From positions 2,291,894 to 2,355,893 of the forward strand of contig CM057063.1 in the NCBI GenBank assembly GCA_029945375.1: a stretch of DNA of 64,000 bases, read 5' to 3'. The DNA is from Agaricus subrufescens (taxonomy: Eukaryota > Basidiomycota > Agaricomycetes > Agaricales > Agaricaceae). The notes under the pieces are model-generated. The model saw nothing but the letters and a program-made list of their open reading frames with translations. It was not told the origin of the DNA and did not search any database. Position 1 is the first letter of the stretch; every line of letters starts with the position of its first letter. Positions 55,837-64,000 of this stretch are shown here, in pieces. A program made the position numbers and the translations under genes.

Positions 55837-57007
55837 CTAAACAGAAAAGTCTGAATCCTTCGTGTCCATCTCCCCATCCTCACAGAGTTGATCAAACTGT
55901 TTCAAGTTTCGATAAACTCGACACGCCATGGAGGCAGTGAGAGGAATCAAAGGTATGACCATCGTTCCTTTGATTACAGGGTCCACCGAACGAATTAATA
56001 TGAGGATCACCGCTGTGATCGTCATTACAACTATGATTCTACATGGCCATATCAGTAAACACATGGGGATGGCAATGTGCGACTTAACAGGTAATACTGC
56101 TGACCGCCTTGAAGAATGGCTCTTGAAAGCCGTGGTAAAGCTTTTCCTGAGATAGCTGTACTCCACCAAGCCCAGCGAGGAGGAGCAACAGTAGTCCGGG
56201 CACCATCGCTACCCGCTTCTCCTCTCTCTAAATTCTCTACTAAATTTTGTGCCGGTGGCACAAATGACTGGCCCAACTTGTATGAAGTCGCCAAAAAGAC
56301 GCAAGTATCAAAAGCCATAGCAGCATACATACTTATCGCAAAAGTGGGTTTAGCACCCGTAGCCAAAAATCTGTTCGTCCCAGGAATATTGATAGGCGAT
56401 ATTTCGGTGAAGGTGACTGATGCGCAGCCGAAGCATGCTACCCAGAAGACGGAGAAGAACCACCGAACGTATTTATGATCCGTATACAAAGCTTGAACTC
56501 GACGAAGGAAAAGGAACGTCGAACAACCGCCTGATGCAGCACAAAGTGCTAGAGCGCAATAGAGCAGAGTGTCTTGATGTTCGAGTGGCGAACCTACCAA
56601 ACAGTTTTTTTAGAAGAAAGTTCAAATTATCGAATACTGACATACTTAGTTGGACAGCGCTGGCGAGAATATAAGCCGCAGCGAACACCCTTCGAAAAAT
56701 AAATGCAAGGCCCCAGAGGTTATGGGAAAACGAAGTACCTGGAGAAAATGAAACAAAGGATAGGTACATGAATACGGCTCCGCTTGATAATCTCAATGTC
56801 TTGTTTTAAATAAACTAGAATATCCCATATCATAAGCTGCATTTTTGCGAGTGAGTGAGTAAGAATTTCAGCGAGCCGTTAACTTACTCCTAAAATGACA
56901 AATGTTACATCCCGAGATATTTCATAAATGTGGGCCACTTCGGGTGGAAGGTAATTGAGGTAGATAACGGAGTTCAGGAAGGGATCCGATGTCACTGAGG
57001 TCGACAT
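55837..57007 (-). CDS. Seven-helix orphan membrane protein of basidiomycetes
   Basis: Five exons (57007-56888, 56836-56739, 56689-56646, 56593-56089, 56038-55837) join in phase to about 322 residues. The N-terminal segment (DPFLNSVIYLNYLPPEVAHI) precedes seven likely helices: VTFVILGLMIWDILVYL, the HVPILCFIF/VFAAAYILASAV pair region, LLYCALALCAASGGC, WFFSVFWVACFGCASV, ISMYAAMAFDTCVFLA, IIVVMTITAVILILI and IPLIPLTASMACRVY. The MACRVYRNLK end is typical of a large uncharacterised seven-transmembrane family in agaricomycetes. A receptor-like role is often assumed but not shown. A diverged fragment of a second copy lies at 45605-45962, across the retrotransposon. The upstream in-frame Met at 57061 is less likely as start. 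Confidence 0.78.
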
Positions 57008-57712
57008 TGTCAGCGGAGAGACGAAATGTGGGCAGCTCAGTGCAGTAGCCAGTGGGGTCAACGTAATCAGAGGGACTTAACAGTCTTATAGGCCACTCAA
57101 TAGCACGTTCCCAAGCAGGGTCATGCTATTCACTCATACATAGAATATGGGCGTCTGTGGCTGAATCACGGAGGGAGGTTGCTACATGTATGTATACATT
57201 TTCTCCATTTATGAACGAAATGACATTAAATCCACACGGAAGAGAGGAGGTAATGAGGACAATCATTTTATTGACATAACTTGATGGCCTTATGGGGTCA
57301 TGGTGATAAGGTCCACAGACTCGGGGTAGACAAATTTTGTCAAACTCACCAAACTATGAGGCACTGAATTCTCATGATTCCTTAGTAGCAACTGCAGTCA
57401 TTCAGTAAGCGTCGGTACCTTGCAAGGACCGGTATGAATTAATTCCGAGTTACACTGTCAGCGTAAAATGCAGTTTGTATATGAGCATATCTTGCCCTCT
57501 CCCCAGAATTGGGATAGCAAGAAAATTTGAATTGATAAGGATAATAAACGAATGGCGAAAAGCGGGGCGATGATCGTGATGCACCATTGTGTGAGCGTGT
57601 TGGCATGAAAATCAGGCTAAACATAACTTTGACAGCAGATGATGTATGGATACGGCATATCTGAGATGAGATCGAGCCGCGGGTGAAGGTAGAGGAACAG
57701 CAGGTACGAAGC

Positions 57713-59044
57713 TTATTGATCCTGTACACCCGCCCAACCCTCCGAATTATTCTGCGGACCTTCCTGTAAGGATAAATTCGCGATACGAAGCTCTTCCGCG
57801 GCAATATCTTCCTCTTCCTTCTGCCTCCTGTATACTGCAAGGTCCCAATCTTCATCGTCACCGGCTTCATCTTCGTCCTCAAACCATTCTGGATTGTATT
57901 GGAACTTAATTCCTGGATCAACGACGACCTTCGACTGTTTAACAAAAGGGAAAACGTACCAGATCTCTTCCACTCATTCCGCTGTTCTTTCCAGCCGCAT
58001 TCTGCAGGTCTTTGGCCTTCTTCAAAGCTTCCTGCTCCGCTTCTTTCTTATCCATTCTTGTCTTTTTCCAGGCTGCAAATGTCTCCGGGGTGACCGGAGT
58101 CAGATTCGTCCCTAGCTTGTGTCTCTCCACTTCTAAGAACTCTTCTAATGAGATCGTATTGGCCTTTGCCGCCTCATCCAAGGCTTTCTTTTGTGATTTA
58201 AGCACGAAACCTGGTGGAAGCGCGTGTCGATATTGACAACCATTCCCGTTCGGACATTCCCAGAACCAGCCAAATTTTTGGGTTTCGATCGCTTCGATGA
58301 AGAATTTGCACACAATCTGGAGTATGGGTCAGGCGAGTCGAGATACGGAGACCGAAACGAGTGCATACATCGGTAGTAGTTCGTGGATTCCCGTGTTTCG
58401 ACAGCACGACACTTCTTAGTTTCTCCTCATCCCATTGGTCCATCGTATCTACACGACAAAATCCATTAGGACGACCGATCAAGGAATAGAAAACTTAACA
58501 ACATACCAGCAGCTTTGTCTTCCCGGTTGTCTTCATACAAATTCTTCTTTTCAACCTTCCTCCCCACATCCATATCGTGGCTAAACTTGCACTTACTCCC
58601 CTTGTCACAATTCCCAGCCTTAAAGAAAGCGCAAAGGACCGTTTTAGGATCGACACCGAACGGAACTTTTTGTACTTGCACCGGTTTAAACATCGCCGCT
58701 TCTTCCTTTTTCCGTTTCTCTTCATCAGCCTTTTGCTTCGCTCGTAATTCCTTTTCACGCTCCTTCTCGAGTACGGCTCGAGATTTTCCCGCTACGGCCT
58801 GCTGGGCTTGAATCTGGGCAACCTGTTTTTGAACCTTGGCGGATTTATTTTTCTGAAGCGGATGACATATCAGTGAGCGCTGGAGGGGAGAGGTTGGCAC
58901 CACCATGACTGACGTTTTTCATCCCAAAGGTCTACTGAGCTGATCAGGACTTTTATTCTTGTGATACATAGGTAGCATGCTGAGATTTACCTTATCCTCC
59001 TTGACCTTGCTTGAGGAGCTAGGGGCTTGTTTCTTCGGCGGCAT
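57713..59044 (-). CDS. TMA46: Translation machinery-associated protein TMA46 (ZC3H15/DFRP1)
   Basis: Six exons (59044-58991, 58931-58914, 58852-58507, 58448-58369, 58316-57960, 57904-57713) join in phase to 348 residues, the size of yeast Tma46. It binds the ribosome-associated GTPase Rbg1/DRG1 and protects it from degradation. The start reads [12 protein letters not shown]. An 18-nt microexon supplies TFGMKN, giving the conserved [19 protein letters not shown] finger 1 is [19 protein letters not shown]. Finger 2 includes [12 protein letters not shown]. The DFRP region follows ([20 protein letters not shown]) and then [20 protein letters not shown]. The last intron must end at 57905 to restore this block. 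An earlier AG at 57935 would leave only 25 nt. Confidence 0.94.
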
Positions 59045-61111
59045 TGTTGAAAGTCGGTCCCAAGTCGTGGATCTGATCAAAGCTTGTAATGGTCACGTGT
59101 TCCACAGAGTTGCGAAGAACTTCGAAAATCTGCCGGTGCATGTTATATTGTAATCAAGTTAGACTCGAAACAGATATGACGCTAGAAATTATGGCATAGC
59201 ACTCTACAACTATTACCGCAAGAAGGTACCGGAACCGCAGACGGACATCATGCGCCCATCTTTCGCATTGCCCTCATTACCTCCCTAAATTTCAGAGGCA
59301 TGGTGACGAAATTTAGTTATCCAGAGTTTCGTAGAAACAGCTCAGCCTTTAGGATATTGCGGTTTACAGTGAATATTGAAGTTAATGTTGAGATTATCAA
59401 GTGGAGGCATACTCGAGCTCCTATCTTCTGTTCTATTTTCGCTAGGTAAGTTTTCCCCTTACACAATGAAGTATGACACTTATTTTCCAAGGGTGTTCAC
59501 TCCAGCGTCCATCTTTGCCTACGCCGCTCAAGTATATATGCCAATAATTTTTTGAACCGTTTCTTCTTTTACAACTCTTGATAGATTTATCGCGCAGCAA
59601 TCGAGTCACTCTCCTATACTGCGTTCTCGTACTGAGTGCTTCCGTTCCGTAATATTTACCTTCCTCAAAATATCACCTAGAAAGATCCCTGGAACAAATG
59701 GATTCCCAGATCCATGACCCAAATCCACTATTACAATGGCAATCACAACAGTTCATGTAATCAAAGGTACAGCCATCATACCTTCAGTGGCTCTCAAGCT
59801 TTCGATAGCGTATCTAGCTGTCCAACTCTACAAAAGTTCGATCATAGCATGTCCTCGTTCTCAAACATAAGTGCGAAAGAGTTGTTGCCTCCTGCTTAGA
59901 TTCAGCGTGCGTTTGTATTTGTTTTCTAATCTTATCGTGTTTTCTTTCCTGATTTGGGAAGAAATAATATATTATTGCTAGATCCATGAGGATCATAGCC
60001 TTTACGAATAATGAGGAACGAGTGATCTCATGTATGCCGGTCCGGTAAGATCAGGAACAGAGGTTGTGGAGTAGCATCGGCCTTGAGTGCGTCATTGAAC
60101 GTGCGGTAGATCCCGTATATATACAAATGAATTGGCAGGGCTCAGGGCATATAGCGACCAAGAAGCCAAAAACTCCAAAAGTTAAAACCCCACTATTGGC
60201 CGAAAGTCATTCATCCCAATATTAAGACGTCGAACTTTAAACCTAAAGGAATATGAACCTATCCCAACCAAAAGAATCCTCACCCTTAATTCTTTTGCTA
60301 CCTACCTACAAACCACATTCAATCATCCTCATCAGTACATACACCTATACATCCTCGAACAAAGATCACCTAATTCCATCTGACAGAGTAAGTTAACAAA
60401 CTGCAACAACGTAATTCAATCACTCCCAAAATCTGTAAAACGAATCACTATCCTCGGCCGAACTCCGGGCCGCACAATAGAGAAGGACTGAAAGGGAGTC
60501 ACACGTGTACCCAACAACTTCGCATGTACGTACGCCAAGCCAGACTTCATGCATCCAAGGTCTAAAACCACAAATAAATTAGCCACAGTAGATACATCCA
60601 TCTTCAGCACTTATATCAGATACACAAAAAAAAGGAAAAAAATCATGCGCGTGGACCGTCGTGAAGAGGAGGAGAGAGAGAAAAGGTATCACTTCTACTC
60701 TAAAAACAAGGATATTGACAAAAAAGAAAGAAAAATAAAGTCAATAATCAAAGAGCATGTACAAGTCATCAGTCAAGCATCAGCAGATATACACGAAAGA
60801 AAGACGTCGTATAACATACAAAAAGAAAACAAAGTTCAATAAAGCAAACAGAAAAAAATAGGATTAATACAAAGCACAATCACCAATATAAAAAAAGAAA
60901 GAAAAAGGAAAAAGAAAAGAGTTCCAAAAGTCCACGACAGTAGAAGGGGTAGTTGGAGTCGATCGATAGTAGATTAGCACCAAGGGCGAGGTATGCAAAC
61001 ATAGCGCAGAGGAAAAGCAAGGAAAGATGTTCATACAGATATACGACGAAGCTCCTACCCAGAGTTTGTTCCATGTGGAGGTGGACCCTATGCCAGAGGG
61101 GTAATCGAAGG
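59045..61111. other. Intergenic region
   Basis: About 2 kb between the TMA46 start and the CRZ1 stop. It is AT-rich with long purine (A/G) runs at about 60620-60930, likely the CRZ1 3'UTR seen from the plus strand. No gene or RNA was recognised. Confidence 0.5.
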
Positions 61112-63579
61112 CTATAACGCGACAGCTGCAGCCCACGTTTTGTCTTCGGTCTTTGTCCCCGAAAGGCTACCACCGATCCCAAGACTACCCAATGAATGCA
61201 GGCTCTCACTGTTTGCCTTTCCGTTTGTCGTCGTTTTCGTATTCGCTTCATGGAGTCTCATACAATCTGACCCCCCATCGGACCGCACTTGGAGCACAAA
61301 GTTAGAGACAAGAATATCAACAGAGTTAACGCAAGCAATACTCACGATGTCGGTTTAGCGCATCCATTCTAGCAAATTGTTTCCCACAACCATCGCAACT
61401 AAACGGTCGATAATTCTGGTGCAATTGCTCGTGTCGTTTACAATCATGTTGTCGCGCAAAACCTTTACCGCATCCGGGCCACTTGCACAAGAACGGTTTC
61501 TCTTCGTTGTGAGATCGAATATGCCCTAGTCCAAGGAGCTCAGTGGAGCCGATCAGATATTAAACTTTGATTCTCACCCTTCAAATTAAAACTTCTCGTA
61601 AATGTGCTTCCACAACCAGGAACAGGGCATACGAATGGCGCATCCTGCTTTCTACGTCTATGGCTTGCATTCGCAGTACGACCCGTTGTGACAGTCGGTT
61701 TCGGTACTGCGTTCTCCATTGTGAGCGGCGGCCCAGGGGACGGCGACTGCCCTGGAGTATGATACGCACTCGCTGCCGTACTCGTCGGAGAATACCGTCC
61801 AGACAATGTACCATATGTTGAATTGTAACCTTGTTGTTGGGGAAAGCCGAGATTGCCGTCGATGCCTCCACTGTATTCTAAGCCAGATTCGTAGGGAAGT
61901 TCTTTGACCCGAATGTTTGGGCTCGTGTGAGGGCTAGGGTACGGGCTGACCCGGTGTTGACCACTGGACGCTCGACGAATGTGACCTGGGCTAGATGTGA
62001 GTGGCCGCCCAGGAGACACTGAACGTCCAGCGCTGATCGAGGGAAGAGGGCCTTCTGGTGATGCCGGACCACCATTGTAGAATTGCTGGCTATTATTGGG
62101 ACTAAGATACTCCATGTGTCCTGCAGGAGGAACCAGGAACTGTCCGGAGGACGAGTGGGAATGTTGGTGGCCAGGTTGATGAGCGGGAGGCAGCATGTTA
62201 CTGCCCCGTATAGTTTCTGAGCGAGATTGTCGGTGAATAGGCCTCGAGCCAGCATCGGATTTGGAGCGGCGGATAGTATTGAGCTCAGGAGAAAGGAAAT
62301 TATCGAGCTTCGATGAACCCTGACCAAAGGTAAAGCTTGGATTGAGCTGAGACTGCTGAGCTCCGGGCAACACATCGCTCATGTTGACAGTACTCTCATC
62401 CATCACGGCGCTGCCCATACCGGTGAGCTGCTGTTGCGGTTGATAGGCTTGATTCCATATCTGATGCTCCCGAGAGGCATCTGATTTGCTTCGACTCCTC
62501 GTTGGCACGCCGAGGAAGCCAGAGGTTCCTACCCCACTATCATCCAATACCTGGCCGATGCGAGGAGGTGAGGTGATCGAAACGTTTGTTGCTGATGAAA
62601 AGTTGTCACTGCGGGCAGTGGGTTGGGATGGTGGGAAGGTAAACTCTGGCTTCTGGATCGAATGGTAGGTTTGGCCCGCAGTCACCGCGGACTGCTGATT
62701 AAGAGTACTATGCCACTGTTGCTGCTGCATATTTAAGGCTGATCCTACCATGACAACGAGATCAAGATTAGGAACGGAGATATCTTGGCAGTATCACTTA
62801 CCCTGATGCAAGGTCTCGAGCGTTGGATGGGCGGGAGCGGAATTGGCTACAGAAGCCCCAGCACCGATGGGGGTGGCTGGAACGATATTGAACTGGGGCC
62901 CATTGACGCCACCATCACCGTCTGGGGCATTGATCGTGGGGGGCTTGACGTCCGCGGTGTGATCATCAGGCATCATGAGGCGTGGCGGAGACATGGATTT
63001 GGTGGGCGGGAGAGGGTCTGTGCCCCGGTAAGGCGAGCGGACATTCAGGTTTTCGAAAGACTGGGCTACATCGAGCCCAGAGGATTGGGTATAAGAGTTG
63101 TTGTTTGCATGGTTGGAGGAGATGGACGATGCTCGTGAGCGCCTGTCAGACGAGGGATCGCCATTGCTCGAGGGCGAGCTGTAATCATAAGAAGCCCCGC
63201 GGGGATCGGAGGGAGAGGCAGTCAGGTTGTTGAACTGGGGCATGAACTCGGTATCCTGGTACATTAAGAGAGAAGAAGGGGACGTCTGGGATCCGTCAAA
63301 TTCGTTGGGATCGTATTCCGTGTGAAGGCCGAGGCCAATGGGCGAGTCGTGATCGATGAGGTTGAGGCTGACGTCGTGCTCTGGGTTGCCAAAGCTGAGC
63401 TCGGAGTGGCCAGAGAAGGGCGAGTAGTAGGAGCCCTGGAAGGAGGGAGAGCCGATGGAGTTTGCGACCAAGTCGTTGTAGTCCTGGCCGTAGGGCGGCT
63501 GGAAATCGTGGGCGGAGCGGGGAGGAGAGGGGGGGACGACGACGGCATTTATATACGAGTCGTCCTGGGCGAGATCCAT
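61112..63579 (-). CDS. CRZ1: Calcineurin-responsive zinc-finger factor CRZ1
   Basis: Four exons (63579-62802, 62744-61578, 61525-61346, 61287-61112) join in phase to 766 residues. The zinc fingers are diagnostic: [19 protein letters not shown] (ends HIRSH), [19 protein letters not shown] (ends HEQLH) and [17 protein letters not shown], followed by LRSDGGSDC. Phosphorylation by kinases keeps this factor cytosolic. Calcium-activated calcineurin removes the phosphates so that it enters the nucleus. Ser-rich [15 protein letters not shown] and RQSRSE repeats fit this control. PNIRVKE in the middle resembles a PxIxIT docking site. The N-terminus is Ser/Pro/Asn-rich. The start at 63579 (MDLAQDDSY) follows a pyrimidine-rich leader on the minus strand. 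Confidence 0.92.
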
Positions 63580-64000
63580 GGGGGGCAGAGGAGATGGCGA
63601 GGCAGTTCAGCACCAGAAAACAGAAAACACAGGGGCAGTGTCCTCTGTGTGGTCCTGTTGGCCCTTCAAGCTCCGACGTTTCATCTCCGCGATCCGCCTC
63701 CCCGAGACCCCCGCCGCTCGGCGCACCCGTCTGCGAGCCTGCGCCGGTCCCCTATTACATCTCCCCCGACCAGCCCGCTCGCACGCGGCCCTTCGTAACG
63801 AATATATTGGATCTGCGGCGGGGTCTGTGCGCGCCGGCGTTGCCGACTGATTTTCGCGCAGTGGATCAGTATTATCAACGCAACGTACTTAACGGTGGCC
63901 CAACACCGAGCTCACGTGGCGTGCGAAACAGCACAACCCATCAGGGCAGAGGGTATCATTAAAATCATTAAATCGTCGCTGTGGTGCCCATCAGCCATTC
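63580..64000. other. Upstream region of CRZ1
   Basis: GC-rich leader and promoter sequence 5' of CRZ1. A plus-strand open frame (63591-63962) has Pro/Arg-rich composition typical of GC-rich shadow frames and is not called as a gene. Confidence 0.4.

Noticed and set aside
57935..57959. A 25-nt ultra-short intron in TMA46
   Set aside because: An acceptor at 57905 gives a normal 55-nt intron and restores the conserved [13 protein letters not shown] block.
63591..63962. Plus-strand Pro/Arg-rich frame at the window end as a gene
   Set aside because: It overlaps the CRZ1 leader, has GC-driven composition, and no domain or intron support.

Overview
The window comes from a filamentous basidiomycete, most likely an agaricomycete. 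The evidence is the dense short introns (mostly 46-75 nt, GT-AG), a STE3-type pheromone receptor, an F-box protein, fungal C2H2 and Zn2Cys6 regulators, a CRZ1-type factor, a seven-helix orphan membrane protein of basidiomycete type and a chromodomain-bearing Ty3/gypsy element. I rebuilt exon structures by eye from splice sites, reading-phase agreement and family conservation. No RNA data were used.

Layout. 0-5 kb: the 3' part of a STE3-like receptor, a small probable mitochondrial protein and an F-box protein. 5-7.7 kb: no gene seen. 7.7-15.8 kb: three tandem minus-strand C2H2 zinc-finger regulators (7756-9284, 9912-11740, 14133-15714). All share a phase-1 intron inside finger 1, and an 816-bp terminal-inverted-repeat element lies between the second and third. 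16.5-27.2 kb is housekeeping: a PLP-homeostasis protein (YggS/PLPBP family), ALG12 and an ADP1-type ABCG transporter sharing an 89-bp head-to-head promoter, and a long-loop bHLH factor. 27-40.6 kb is gene-poor and rich in decayed duplications. It holds two tandem copies of a small Zn2Cys6 gene with a 13-nt microexon, and a small single-helix membrane protein. 40.6-45.1 kb: a leucine-rich-repeat protein and the spliceosome factor CWC2, divergent.

45,963-54,978 is a complete, very young Ty3/gypsy chromovirus: 151-bp LTRs that look identical, a CTATT target duplication, a polypurine tract, and gag, protease, RT, RNase H, integrase and chromodomain. It also carries a 569-codon ORF of unknown function after integrase. 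Its coding regions are joined by in-frame UGA codons and by apparent +1 frame changes. It lies between a decayed fragment (45.6-45.96 kb) and the intact copy (55.8-57.0 kb) of a seven-helix membrane protein gene. 57.7-63.6 kb: TMA46 (ZC3H15) and CRZ1 on the minus strand.

The housekeeping genes cover ER N-glycan assembly (ALG12), splicing (CWC2), translation with DRG GTPases (TMA46), PLP homeostasis and calcium/calcineurin signalling (CRZ1). No operon-like arrangement is expected. The recurring theme is local duplication followed by divergence or decay (C2H2 trio, Zn2Cys6 pair, seven-helix gene), plus mobile-element activity.
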